64,000 nucleotides of DNA from Nocardia fusca NBRC 14340 (GTDB lineage: Bacteria; Actinomycetota; Actinomycetes; Mycobacteriales; Mycobacteriaceae): the NCBI RefSeq assembly GCF_001618425.1, contig NZ_BDCU01000053.1:1-64000 (forward strand), in the 5' to 3' direction. The notes beneath the pieces were generated by a model. It saw only the letters and a list, made by a program, of their open reading frames with translations. It ran no database searches and had not been told where the DNA came from. The position numbers and the translations under genes are program-made. Numbering within the stretch: the stretch's first letter is position 1; each line of letters begins with the position of its first letter. This document shows, one piece after another, positions 52,043 through 60,989 of the stretch.

Positions 52043-53586
52043 ACCTCGTCTCCGCCTCGCTGTTCGCGGCCCTGGTCGTCGTCACCCTCGGTATCACCGC
52101 GTGGGCGTCTCGCCGGAACAAGTCCGCCGCCGACCACTATGTCGCCGGAGGTGCGCTCACCGGCCGGCAGAACGGTGTGGCCATCGCCGGCGATTTCATC
52201 TCCGCCGCTTCGTTCCTCGGGGTGACCGGTGCTATCGCGCTCACCGGGTTCAACGGCTTCTATCTCGCCGTATTCGTTCCGGTCGCCTTCGTGCTGGCGC
52301 TGCTGCTCATCGCCGAACCGCTGCGCAATCTCGGCCGGTTCACCCTCGCCGACGTGCTGGCCACCCGGTTCCCGGGAAAGGATGTCCGGTCGCTGATGGC
52401 GGTCAGCACCGTGGTGATCAGCGTGGTCTACCTGGTCTCGCAGCTGGTGGGCGCGGCGCTGCTGGTATCGCTGCTGTTCGACCTGGACTACGCGGTCGCG
52501 GTGCTGATCATCGGCGCGCTCACCACCGCCTACACCCTGGTCGGGGGCATGCTGGCCACCAGCTGGATCCAGATCATCAAAACCGGTCTGCTGCTCGTGT
52601 GCGCGGTGGCGTTGTTCGTCCTGGTACTGGTGCGCTTCGATTTCAACCCGTTCGGGCCCTTCAGTACCGCGCTCGCCGAATTCGGTGAGCATTTCGTCGC
52701 ACCGCAGCGCTCCGGCGACGCGGCCTCGTTCGACCAGCTGTCGCAGACCGTCGGCCTGGTGCTGGGTGTGCTCGGCCTCCCGCACGTGATGATCCGTTTC
52801 CTCACCGTCCCCGACGCCAGACAGGCCCGCACCTCGGCGTATACCTCCATCTGGATCTTCTTCGGTTTCTACCTGATGATCCCGGTGCTCGGGTACGGCG
52901 CCGCCGTGCTGGTCGGTCCCGACACCATCGCCGCGGAGAACAAAGGTGGCAATCTCGCCGTGGCGCAGCTCGCCGAAACCCTCGGCGGCGGTGTCCTGCT
53001 CGCCTTCGTTGCCGCGGTGGCCTTCGTGACCATTCTGGCGGCCCTGTCCGGGCTGGTCATCGCGACCTCCGGTGCCATCGCCCACGACCTCTACGGTCAG
53101 GTGCTGCGCGACGGGAAGGTGTCCTCGGCTGCCCAGCACCGCGCGGCCCGTATCGCCACCGTCGCCACCTGTCTGGTCGGTGTGGCGATCGCCTTCGCCG
53201 CGCAGCGTCAGAACGTGGCCTTCCTGGCCTCACTCGGGATGTCCATCGCCGCCTGCGCGAACCTGCCCGCTCTCCTACTGACGCTGTACTGGCGCCGGAT
53301 GACCGCCCGGGCGGTGATCTCCGGCATCGTCACCGGCCTCGTCCTGTCGATCGCGGTGATCCTGCTCAGCCCGGTGGTCCAGGGACCGGACTCGGTGCTG
53401 CCGTTCTCCAACCCGGCACTGGCCGTGGCCCCGATCTCCTTCGCGGTGTCGGTTCTCGTGGCCTTCGCGACGACTCCGAAGGGAGCCGATGCGCTGGCTG
53501 CCGGCGCGGTGTTCCGGTCACTGCGCACTCGCGCCCTGACCGGGCGGGCGACGGAGCCGGAGGAGCCGGTCGCCGTGCCGTCCTGA
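52039..53586 (+). CDS. sodium:solute symporter (SSS/ActP-like)
   Basis: 515 residues with about 13 membrane helices. The SSS signature starts SAADHYVAGGALTGRQNGVA and continues GDFISAASFLGVTG. LADVLATRFPGKDVR and the NLPALLLTLYWRRMT block are ActP-branch features. These symporters take up short or aromatic carboxylates with Na+ or H+. Location at the end of the iac run, coupled to DUF485, makes it the best candidate for uptake of indole-3-acetate or a related acid, although ActP-type acetate transport is equally compatible. Confidence 0.88.
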   Translation: MNLVSASLFAALVVVTLGITAWASRRNKSAADHYVAGGALTGRQNGVAIAGDFISAASFLGVTGAIALTGFNGFYLAVFVPVAFVLALLLIAEPLRNLGRFTLADVLATRFPGKDVRSLMAVSTVVISVVYLVSQLVGAALLVSLLFDLDYAVAVLIIGALTTAYTLVGGMLATSWIQIIKTGLLLVCAVALFVLVLVRFDFNPFGPFSTALAEFGEHFVAPQRSGDAASFDQLSQTVGLVLGVLGLPHVMIRFLTVPDARQARTSAYTSIWIFFGFYLMIPVLGYGAAVLVGPDTIAAENKGGNLAVAQLAETLGGGVLLAFVAAVAFVTILAALSGLVIATSGAIAHDLYGQVLRDGKVSSAAQHRAARIATVATCLVGVAIAFAAQRQNVAFLASLGMSIAACANLPALLLTLYWRRMTARAVISGIVTGLVLSIAVILLSPVVQGPDSVLPFSNPALAVAPISFAVSVLVAFATTPKGADALAAGAVFRSLRTRALTGRATEPEEPVAVPS

Positions 53587-53602
53587 CGGGACTGCGGAAT
53601 TC

Positions 53603-53639
53603 GTTGCCGGCCACCCAGGATGAGGGGGTGGCCGGCAAC
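53603..53639. terminator. strong bidirectional terminator
   Basis: Perfect 14-bp stem GTTGCCGGCCACCC / GGGTGGCCGGCAAC with a 9-base loop, then TTTC. It separates the convergent symporter (ends 53586) and TetR (ends 53676) genes and is the most stable-looking hairpin in the window. Confidence 0.75.
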
Positions 53640-53675
53640 TTTCGTGTGGGCGCGGTGGCCGGCTACCTGGGTGGC

Positions 53676-54281
53676 TCAAGCGCGCGGTACCGTCGCCCGG
53701 ACGCCGGCCAATACCACCGCGACGATGCGCTCCGCGTCAGTGCGAGTGAACGCGCGCATACCGCGGTCGACGATGAGGTGCACCGGGCCGGAGAGCATCT
53801 CGCCGAGAAATGAGCTGTCCACCGGAGGTAGCTCGCCCCGGTCGACAGCGGTGTCGATACGTCGCCGCAGGGCGGCCACGCGCTGGTCGAGGACCTTGGT
53901 GAGCGCTTCGACGGAGGAGTTCTGGCGGGCAGGCTGGACGGCCTGCGCGAGGGTCCGGCCGAACGGCGTTTCCAGGCCGCCGGCGAGCGCCAGCAGGAAG
54001 TCCGCCAGGTCCCGGTCGATATCGCCGGTATCGGCGACCGAGGCAAGATCCTCGGCGTAGCGCAGCAGGGCTTCGGCCACCAGGTCCTCGCGGTCGGGCC
54101 AGTTGCGGTAGACGCTGGTCTTGTTCACACCGGCGAGCTCGGCGACCTCCTCGTAGCGGAAGCCCGCGATACCGTCGCGCGCCACGAGCTCGGCGGTAGC
54201 GGCGAGGATCTGCGCCCGGACTCGCGCGTTGCGGCCACCGGGGCGCCGTGCGGCCGGCCGGTCGGCGGTCTGTTCGGCCAT
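53676..54281 (-). CDS. TetR-family repressor
   Basis: 201 residues. The HTH domain (20-70) reads ILAATAELVARDGIAGFRYE, EVAELAGVNKTSVYRNWPDR and EDLVAEALLRYAEDL. The C-terminal domain has a normal TetR_C length. It diverges from an FAD monooxygenase gene and a 27-bp palindrome lies between them, so it probably represses that gene and the MFS exporter behind it in response to their substrate. ATG 54281 is preceded by AGGAGGTGG. Confidence 0.9.
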   Translation of the reverse strand: MAEQTADRPAARRPGGRNARVRAQILAATAELVARDGIAGFRYEEVAELAGVNKTSVYRNWPDREDLVAEALLRYAEDLASVADTGDIDRDLADFLLALAGGLETPFGRTLAQAVQPARQNSSVEALTKVLDQRVAALRRRIDTAVDRGELPPVDSSFLGEMLSGPVHLIVDRGMRAFTRTDAERIVAVVLAGVRATVPRA

Positions 54282-54358
54282 TGCCCACCTCCTGTTCTCT
54301 GCTCGGGAGCCGATTGTCGCCAGGTGCGGCGTTGCGGTGCAAGCGGATGGTAGCTAGT

Positions 54359-54385
54359 CTAAAAGCAACATATTGTTTCTTTTAG
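54359..54385. promoter_or_regulatory. 27-bp AT-rich palindrome, likely TetR operator
   Basis: CTAAAAGCAACA-TAT-TGTTTCTTTTAG: 12-base arms matching at 11 positions around a 3-base spacer, in the 223-base divergent space between tetR and the FAD monooxygenase gene. Its A+T content stands out strongly from the region. Confidence 0.7.
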
Positions 54386-54504
54386 TGATGCCGGCGGGAA
54401 AGCGACCGCCGAACTGCCCTGTGGGCCCGTCCGCCTGCTCACCCGACCGGGCGGGCGTCGATCGATCCGATCGCAACCCACCTCAGCAAACCTGGAGCGC
54501 ACAC

Positions 54505-55617
54505 GTGAACATCCTCGTCTCCGGAGCCGGTATCGCCGGACTCGCCTGCGCACTCGAGCTCGGCACCCGCGGCCACGACGTCACCGTCGTCGAGTACGCC
54601 CGCGAACTCCGGCTCACCGGCACACCCATCGATATCCGCGGCGATGCGGTCGAGGCCGTGGACCAGATGGGACTACTCGCGCGGATCCGTGGACAGCGGA
54701 TCCGGATGTCCGAGCTCACCCAGTTCGTCGACAGCCGGGGTGAGCCGGTGGCCCGCATCCCGATGGCGGAGATCAGCGACTCCAGCGACGATATCGAGCT
54801 TCTCCGTGCGGATCTGATCGGTATCCTCGCCGATGCGTTGCCGGATACCGCCGCGATCCGGTTCGGCGATTCGGTCGAAACGCTCGCCGCCGCGGGCGAC
54901 GGCGTCGCCGTGGGTTTCGTATCGGGCCGCACCGGACTGTACGACCTGGTGATCGGCGCCGACGGCCAGCACTCCGCGGTACGCAGGCTGATATTCGGGC
55001 CCGGCGAGAACTACCTCCGCCATCTCGGCGTCTACTTCGCCCTCGCCGATCTCTCCGGCGAGGCCGGAGGCGAAGGTATCAACTCGATCTACAACGTCCC
55101 CGGCCGGATGGCGGGAGTGTTCCGGTACCAGGGCAAGGCTGTGGCGAATTTCCAGTTCCGCTCCGAGCCGATCGACTACGACCATCACGACCCGGACGCT
55201 CCGAAGAAGATCCTGTTCGACGCCTTCGCGGGCTACCGGTCGTGGCGGATCCCGGAGCTGCTCGACGCGGCCCGTGCCGATCCCGCTTTCTATTTCACAT
55301 CCGCGAGCCAGATCCACCTTCCGTCCTGGCACCGCGGTCGCGTCGTCCTCGTCGGGGATGCGGGGTACAGCCCGGCCTACCTGTCCGGCCGGGGCACCTC
55401 ACTCGCGCTCACCGGCGCCCACTTCCTTGCCGAAGAACTCGAAAGGTGCGGTGATCACGCCGCTGCGTTCGTGCAGTACGAAGCCCGGCAGCGCCCCTAC
55501 GTCACGTTCGCGCAGGGTCGCGCCGCCAGCGGTCGTGATCGCATGTTGCCGCCCACCTGGGCCGCCATCGCCGCCCGGAACAAGGCGCTGCGAGCCTCCG
55601 CTACCGGCGCACGGTGA
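54505..55617 (+). CDS. FAD-dependent monooxygenase (TetX-like)
   Basis: 370 residues. The dinucleotide fold is NILVSGAGIAGLACALELG with acidic strand end VVEYARE, the middle motif is LVIGADGQHSAVRR and the C-terminal motif VVLVGDAGYSPAYLSGRGTS. The latter replaces the usual GDAAH-P with GDAGYSP, as in the TetX/anthrotainin-type subgroup. It may hydroxylate and inactivate a drug-like compound using NADPH. GTG 54505 with GGAG upstream gives the family start. The MFS exporter follows 117 bases later, making a TetR-controlled detoxification unit. Confidence 0.88.
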   Translation: MNILVSGAGIAGLACALELGTRGHDVTVVEYARELRLTGTPIDIRGDAVEAVDQMGLLARIRGQRIRMSELTQFVDSRGEPVARIPMAEISDSSDDIELLRADLIGILADALPDTAAIRFGDSVETLAAAGDGVAVGFVSGRTGLYDLVIGADGQHSAVRRLIFGPGENYLRHLGVYFALADLSGEAGGEGINSIYNVPGRMAGVFRYQGKAVANFQFRSEPIDYDHHDPDAPKKILFDAFAGYRSWRIPELLDAARADPAFYFTSASQIHLPSWHRGRVVLVGDAGYSPAYLSGRGTSLALTGAHFLAEELERCGDHAAAFVQYEARQRPYVTFAQGRAASGRDRMLPPTWAAIAARNKALRASATGAR

Positions 55618-55734
55618 ACCCGGCGCAATGCGACCCGGCCTCCGGACCCGTACGTCGATCCAGCCCACGACCCGCTGCGCCGCACAAGGCGCTGTTCTCC
55701 GGGTTCTCCCTCCCAACGCGCTGAGAGATGAATA

Positions 55735-57204
55735 GTGACAGACACACTGGACAATCCCGTCCTCGGCGACCGAGAGCACCGCTGGAGCAAGCGGCTGGTC
55801 CTCTGGGCGGCCGTGCTCACCCTCGCCAACGTCCTGGCCGATGTGGCCGTCGGTTCGCCGATGATGGTCCTGCCCCAGCTGCTGGAGCATTTCGATACCG
55901 GCCAGACCGCGTGGTTGAACGCGAGCGCGATGCTCGCCGGGGCGATATGGTCGCCGCTGCTCGCGAAGAGTTCCGATATCTTCGGCACGCGCCGGGTCCT
56001 CACCGGCACGCTGCTCCTCGCCTGCGCGGGAGCGTTGATCTGCCTTGTTGCCCCGAACATCTGGATATTCCTACTGGGCCGCTTTCTGCAGGGCGCCGCA
56101 TTCGCCGCGGTCTTCCTCACGGTGGCGCTCACACGACAGATCTGCACTCCGCGCGTGGCGATGGCCGTGGTCGGGCTTGTGACATCCGGTTCATCGGTCA
56201 TCGGAATCGTCGAGCCGTTCCTCATGAAGCCGGTCATCGATACGTTCGGCTACCGGAGCGTATTCGTGACGGCGGCGCTGCTCGCCGCGGCCGCGGCGCT
56301 CAGCGTGCGAGCTTTCATCCCGGAATCGCCGGTCCGCGGTACCGGCCGGATCGACGTGGCCGGCGCGCTGCTGCTCGGCGGCGGCCTCGGCGCGGTCCTC
56401 GCCTACATCAGCCTCGGGCGAGACCTCGGCTGGCTGTCCCTGGGCATGATCGCGCTGCCTGCCGCCGGTGCCGCCGCGTTGGCGGGTTGGGCGCACCTCG
56501 CGCTGCGGGTCGACGAACCCCTCATCGACCTCCGGGCGCTCAGCCGCCCGATCCTGCTGACGCTGCTCGCCGTGGTGCTGGCAGCGGGGTCCTTCCGGAG
56601 CATGCTGCAATTGACGAGCCTCATCGCCCAGGTGCCGCCAGGTCTGGGGCTCGGCTACGGACTGGGCGATGGCGAGGCGGTCGCAGTGCTGCTCGCCACC
56701 CCCAATCTCGGTATCGTGATCGGCGGTATCGGCGCGGGATGGCTGGCGGGGCGGTTCGGTCCCGCACTGCCCCTCTTCGGCGGCATCGCTATCGGTGCAC
56801 TGGCGACCTTCGCGATGCTGGCGGGCGTGTCCATGCTTCCCTTGGCGATCGCCTGCGGAGCCGTGGTCGGAATGGCCGCCGGTGCGATCGGCGCCTCCGG
56901 CTACAACTTGGCGACCGGCATCGCCGCGCCCGAGCGACACGGCACCTTCGCCGGGCTGATTTCGGTCGTGATGGCACTCGGTTCGGTCGTGTTCAACTTC
57001 GCCGGTGGCGCGGTGCTCGAGGCGACCCGAATTCCCGGGACCTCTACCGACGGTGCCCCGGTGAGCACGGCGACCGGTGTGTATCTCTACGTCGCGATGG
57101 CGGGCGTGCTCTTCGTCCTGGCCGCGGTGCCCGCGATCATGTTGGTACGCAACCGGACTGCCACACCGAAATCGGAATCCCCCATACACAGCAGTCCCCG
57201 GTAG
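55735..57204 (+). CDS. MFS multidrug exporter, DHA2 (14-helix) type
   Basis: 489 residues with about 14 membrane helices. Loop 2-3 carries LAKSSDIFGTRRVL, and the DHA2-type helix 5 region is VGLVTSGSSVIGIVEPFLMKP; a central loop RGTGRIDVAGALLLGG is typical of the 14-TMS family. It probably exports an antibiotic or toxic aromatic compound by proton antiport. GTG 55735 lies after the FAD monooxygenase on the same strand. The putative operator at 54359 would control both. Confidence 0.88.
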   Translation: MTDTLDNPVLGDREHRWSKRLVLWAAVLTLANVLADVAVGSPMMVLPQLLEHFDTGQTAWLNASAMLAGAIWSPLLAKSSDIFGTRRVLTGTLLLACAGALICLVAPNIWIFLLGRFLQGAAFAAVFLTVALTRQICTPRVAMAVVGLVTSGSSVIGIVEPFLMKPVIDTFGYRSVFVTAALLAAAAALSVRAFIPESPVRGTGRIDVAGALLLGGGLGAVLAYISLGRDLGWLSLGMIALPAAGAAALAGWAHLALRVDEPLIDLRALSRPILLTLLAVVLAAGSFRSMLQLTSLIAQVPPGLGLGYGLGDGEAVAVLLATPNLGIVIGGIGAGWLAGRFGPALPLFGGIAIGALATFAMLAGVSMLPLAIACGAVVGMAAGAIGASGYNLATGIAAPERHGTFAGLISVVMALGSVVFNFAGGAVLEATRIPGTSTDGAPVSTATGVYLYVAMAGVLFVLAAVPAIMLVRNRTATPKSESPIHSSPR

Positions 57205-57509
57205 TCTCCATCGGATCCCTGAACCTCAGTCGTCCCTATCGTCCTCCCTCGGGAGCATCCGGGCCGTCGTAAGGCCCTGGCTCGGCAGAGGAGCCGGGTG
57301 TGGCTTTCAGTCGTCTGGCCGGTGCTGTGGCTCGCCTCGATTGGCCGCCCGGCATCCTCCAGGGCCTGGACGCGCGGCGTATCGCCTCGATCGGCCGGCC
57401 GAAACCACAGTGTTCGAGATCGACCAGCCGGAAGTCCTGGAGTTCAAAGCCGCGGTGCTCGCCGAACACCACGCCGAACCGACTGCGGATCGTGATCGGT
57501 AGGCGGTCC

Positions 57510-57790
57510 GGCGGGCGAGGAACGTGGGCGCTGATGCCGTCGGTCACGATCCGCCGAGCCTGTGCCAGGCACTCCTCGACCTCGCGTGCGGACATGGCCG
57601 TCGGGGTCTGCATCGCCAGGGCGACGACGCCGGTCCGCGCGCTGAGGAGCAAGCGGGTCAACAGTGCCGGATCGAGCGGTTTGATCCGACCCGCTGCCAC
57701 CCCCGCGGCCACTCGTTCGGTGCGAGCGGCCTGCAGGACAGTGATCCGCGCGGTGACGCGGGCAGCGTTCGTTCGGCCATCGCGCGGACC
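57510..57790 (-). pseudogene. TetR regulator C-terminal remnant
   Basis: The leftward frame reads RVTARITVLQAARTERVAAG, then RIKPLDPALLTRLLLSARTG and MSAREVEECLAQARRIVTDG, which is the last two helices plus closing segment of a TetR ligand-binding domain. No HTH is found upstream and the frame runs on into unrelated sequence downstream (to 57236). With the exporter ending at 57204 this could be the debris of an older regulator gene. The rest of 57205-57910 shows no gene. Confidence 0.5.
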
Positions 57791-57910
57791 CAGGGAATCC
57801 CTGCTGCACCGAGTCGGTGGAATTGTCTGAATCGCATTCGGCTCAGCGCTCGGACACCGGGGGCAGGAATTCTCCCGGGGAAATCGACACGGGTCCGCTC
57901 GGGGAAGCTG

Positions 57911-58423
57911 TCAGGCTTGTTCGATAACCCCCTGCAAGGGTGTGGCGTTCTTGACGTTGTCGAACATCGGCGAGGTCGCTTCGGCAGCCGCCCGGATCTC
58001 TTCGAGGACCTCGGAGGGGGCGTCGGTGTCGACATGCACCACATAGTTCACGCTGCTGAACCCGGGTCGGACTTGCTGATCCAGCGCGAGGTAGCCGCGC
58101 AGATCGTAGTCGCCGGTGACTTCGATCCGCAGATTGCGGTACTCGACCCCGCGTTGGACGGCTTGGGTGACCCAGCCGATGGTCAGACAGGTGCCAACCG
58201 CGGCCAGGACCAACTCCATCGGATCAATGGCCTTGTCGGTACCACCCAAGGGCGCGGGCTCGTCAGTTTCCAGGGTGAACGACCGGGCGGTGGTCCGCGC
58301 TTGCGCGCCTTCGGTCCAGGTCGTCACCGTGCGGAACGCGCCGGTGCCCGCACTCGCGTCATCGGCCACCGCGGCCTTGGTGGCCTCGTAGGCCGAGATG
58401 TCGAGCGATTGAGCCTTCGTCAT
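57911..58423 (-). CDS. OsmC-family protein
   Basis: 170 residues with the OsmC alpha/beta fold: FTLETDEPAPLGGTDKAIDP, MELVLAAVGTCLTIGWVTQA and PGFSSVNYVVHVDTDAP. The peroxidatic Cys is in GTCLTIG; the second catalytic Cys of true OsmC/Ohr peroxidases is replaced by Ser-Pro (ATSPMFDNV), so thiol peroxidase activity may be weak and another role is possible. Start ATG 58423. It faces a GntR gene across a repeat-rich 142-base region and may be its target. Confidence 0.88.
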   Translation of the reverse strand: MTKAQSLDISAYEATKAAVADDASAGTGAFRTVTTWTEGAQARTTARSFTLETDEPAPLGGTDKAIDPMELVLAAVGTCLTIGWVTQAVQRGVEYRNLRIEVTGDYDLRGYLALDQQVRPGFSSVNYVVHVDTDAPSEVLEEIRAAAEATSPMFDNVKNATPLQGVIEQA

Positions 58424-58457
58424 GGTTTCCCCGTATCTCGTCGAGAAGTGTGAATTG

Positions 58458-58490
58458 TCCGGACTATTGCCGTATCGTACGGACTATTGG
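58458..58490. promoter_or_regulatory. tandem and dyad motifs between osmC and gntR
   Basis: CGGACTATTG occurs twice (58460-58469 and 58480-58489) with a 20-base period. Between them CCGTA-TCG-TACGG (58470-58482) is a perfect dyad, and GTCCGGAC (58458-58465) is self-complementary. This compact cluster in a divergent promoter is a probable operator for the GntR protein. Confidence 0.55.
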
Positions 58491-58565
58491 CCTTGCCAAG
58501 TATGGCTGATCGGAACCCGCACCGCTGCCTGTTGCCAGCAGCCCGGGCGGATGAGAGGAGTTGCG

Positions 58566-59246
58566 ATGCCGACTGATTCGAGGCAGGGGCGGAGTCTGTG
58601 GTCCACAGTGCTGGCCGACCTGCGGACACGGTTGGCGGCGGGCGAGTTCGCGGAGCGGTTTCCCGGCGATCGGGAGCTCATGGAGCACTACGGTGTGAGC
58701 AGACATACTGTCCGAGAAGCGGTCCGGCATTTGGAGGGGATCGAGCGCCGCCCACGGGTGGGCGGTCGGGTGACGCCCCCGCCCACGGTGCTGCGCCGGC
58801 TACTCGACACCCTCACCGCGCTCGGCGTGCGAACCGCCACCAGCGAAACCACGGCGAGTGAACGTCGCTCGGCGGAAATCGCCGAGCGGCTCGACCGCAA
58901 CCCGCACACCCTACTCACCGTCCACACCGGCGTGCTGCGCGCGGACGGGGCGCCACTGATCTGCCTACAGATCTGGTCCGACACAGCGGATTCGGCGCCC
59001 CGCGAACTCGCCGATCTGCTGCTCGACGGCTCCGCCCACCAATCCGGTCAGATCACTGTCGTCAGTCAGGCCACGGTGCCCACCGTCCCGGACCCCGCAG
59101 TCTGTGAACTTCTCGGGATCCCCGCCGGCAGCGCCACCTTTTGTATCGAGGCCCGACTCGAGTCCGCCCCCGGGACACTGATCTGGCAGCGCGCGTTCAT
59201 TCGTCCGGACCGCTACCCCTGCATCCTGCAGTTCACAGCCACGTGA
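58566..59246 (+). CDS. GntR/HutC-family regulator with UTRA domain
   Basis: 226 residues. The winged HTH at about 10-75 reads LADLRTRLAAGEFAERFPGD, RELMEHYGVSRHTVREAVRHL then a proline/arginine-rich link. The UTRA ligand domain follows (TALGVRTATSETTASERRSA, LTVHTGVLRADGAPLICLQ, GTLIWQRAFIRPDRYP). HutC-type regulators are released from DNA by small metabolites. ATG 58566 has GAGGAG 6 bases upstream. It diverges from the OsmC gene and lies 8 bases before a methyltransferase gene. Confidence 0.88.
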   Translation: MPTDSRQGRSLWSTVLADLRTRLAAGEFAERFPGDRELMEHYGVSRHTVREAVRHLEGIERRPRVGGRVTPPPTVLRRLLDTLTALGVRTATSETTASERRSAEIAERLDRNPHTLLTVHTGVLRADGAPLICLQIWSDTADSAPRELADLLLDGSAHQSGQITVVSQATVPTVPDPAVCELLGIPAGSATFCIEARLESAPGTLIWQRAFIRPDRYPCILQFTAT

Positions 59247-59254
59247 GTGAGACT

Positions 59255-60142
59255 ATGACTATTCCCGCCCTGCCAGCACAACCACGGGCTCGCGCCCGCG
59301 GTCCGGTCGGTGTGGACACTACCCGCCCGAGCATCGCCCGCGTCTACGACTACAGCCTCGGCGGCAAGGACAATTACGAGGTCGACCGCACCGCGTACAG
59401 GCACATCGAACGTATTGCGCCGCGATATGGTGATCTCGCCCTGATGAACCGCCGCTGGCTGTCGCGGGTGGTCCGCTACCTCGCCGGTACGGCCGGAATC
59501 GATCAGTTCCTCGACATCGGCGCCGGGCTACCGACAGCGCTCAACACCCATCAGATCGCGCAATACGAAAACCGCCACGCCCGAGTGGTGTACGTCGACA
59601 ACGATCCTCTCTGCGCCGTGCACGGCAGCGCACTGCTCGCCCAGAACGACAACACCCACTATCTCCGCGGCGACCTCCTCGAGCCCGGCACCCTCCTCGA
59701 AAACCCGGAAGTCACCCGCTACCTCGACCCCGACCGCCCGATCGCCGTCCTCACCTGCGCGCTGCTGCACCACCTCGACGACCACCTCGACCCCGCCACA
59801 GTGGTACGCGAATACACCACACGCCTGCCCTGCGGATCCTTCCTCGCCACCACCAACTTCTGGGGCCCTGCCGGCGAAGACCCCGAACTACACACGCTCG
59901 CCACACAACTCGAACACGCCTTCACCGCAAGCGGTCTGGGCACGGCTCGGTACCGCACCCGCGAACAGCAACTCGAGTACTTCGACGGACTACAACTCAT
60001 CGCACCCGGTCTGACCGAACTCGACGACTGGTGGCCCGCCGGGCCACCAACCCGGACACGAGCACCCGAACAACGACTGATCCTCGGCGGCGTCGGATTC
60101 AAACAACCACCTCCACCACCCAAAATCCACCACCCCCGCTGA
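59255..60142 (+). CDS. SAM-dependent methyltransferase, SAV2177 (DUF574) family
   Basis: 295 residues. Family signature DTTRPSIARVYDYSLGGKDN, then NRRWLSRVVRYLAG, the SAM-binding FLDIGAGLPT (motif I), VYVDNDPLC (motif II), YLRGDLLEPGTLLENP and ALLHHLDDHLDP. This is a large actinomycete-specific family with mostly unknown substrates. ATG 59255 lies 8 bases after the GntR stop, with GAGTGAG upstream; co-transcription with gntR is likely. The C-terminus ends in a proline/histidine-rich tail (KQPPPPPKIHH). Confidence 0.9.
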   Translation: MTIPALPAQPRARARGPVGVDTTRPSIARVYDYSLGGKDNYEVDRTAYRHIERIAPRYGDLALMNRRWLSRVVRYLAGTAGIDQFLDIGAGLPTALNTHQIAQYENRHARVVYVDNDPLCAVHGSALLAQNDNTHYLRGDLLEPGTLLENPEVTRYLDPDRPIAVLTCALLHHLDDHLDPATVVREYTTRLPCGSFLATTNFWGPAGEDPELHTLATQLEHAFTASGLGTARYRTREQQLEYFDGLQLIAPGLTELDDWWPAGPPTRTRAPEQRLILGGVGFKQPPPPPKIHHPR

Positions 60143-60309
60143 AGACACTGCGACGCATTCCTGCGGGACACCCGGTCCGACAGGACCCGCACTCGGCATC
60201 ACATCGCTGCGCCGGCCGCGACACATCCCGCTCGCAGAAACCGATGCTGTTGCAGCGCCCAGTCATGTCGAGCCTCTCGGCAACTGAGCTCGTGACGGGC
60301 AACGATCAG

Positions 60310-60552
60310 TCAACTCGACCTGCCGTTGCGCCGGGCACACTCCCGCACCGCTCTCGCCTCCGACCGCCCCACGGCAGACACCGCGGTGCGGGCCCGTCCC
60401 CCAGTCCTGCGCGCGAACGGCAACCACTTGCCCAGCGCCGCCCGGAACTCCCGCGCGTTCGCCTCCGAGAGATCGATCTCATAGCCCACCCCGTCGAGTC
60501 CGAACGACACCGACTCAACCGCAGCAGACACACCATCGAGGTCATCCACCAC
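60310..60552 (-). pseudogene. Lsr2 fragment truncated at both ends
   Basis: 80 residues. VDDLDGVSAAVESVSFGLDG plus VGYEIDLSEANAREFRAALG is the Lsr2 N-terminal dimerisation domain, and AVGRSEARAVRECARRNGRSS begins the C-terminal AT-hook domain. Full Lsr2 has about 8 more residues at the start (MAxxVTVTL) and a closing DRGRIPAxVVEAY after RNG. Here the frame opens with GTG at the LVDD position, has Cys for the usual Trp, and stops three residues after RNG. It could not bind AT-rich DNA normally, but could still dimerise with intact Lsr2 and interfere. Confidence 0.6.
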
Positions 60553-60989
60553 AGGTGTACTGACCTGAGAGGTTGGGTCTGGGACGCGGGCTGCTGATGG
60601 GTGTCCGACGAGTGCGGTGTGGCCGCGGTGGACTCACAGTGATTGTAGGTGTGTAGCCAGCCGGTATGTATTGCGTGTCCTGCCGAGGGCACAGCAGCCG
60701 AGCAGTTCAGGGCCCTGGTCTGCACGATATCGGCGCACCATCCACTCCGGCCCCGCCCTCGTTCACGACCTTCGGCGGCACCGAACCGCCCCATGCCCCG
60801 AATCGAGCACCCATACCCGCCGAGCCGCCCTGCTGCGGGCCATGGTGAACCTGCTGCTCGGCCCGATCCCCACCAAATGTTGTGACCGTCGGAAAAAATA
60901 CTCCGGCTCCGATGTGGAGAACCACCTCTGCGGTTCGTCGTCCTGGTAGAAGGGGTGATCAGCCCCTCACATCGAGGAAGGGTTACACC
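60553..60989. other. gap without a supported gene
   Basis: About 440 bases between the Lsr2 fragment and the DGPF protein gene. Frames on both strands are short and without recognisable domains. The last part must contain the rightward promoter for the DGPF/ECF42 pair. Confidence 0.4.

Noticed and set aside
51982..53139. A 385-codon frame antisense to the SSS symporter
   Set aside because: Glu/Gln/His/Arg-rich shadow of a membrane protein, a common artefact.
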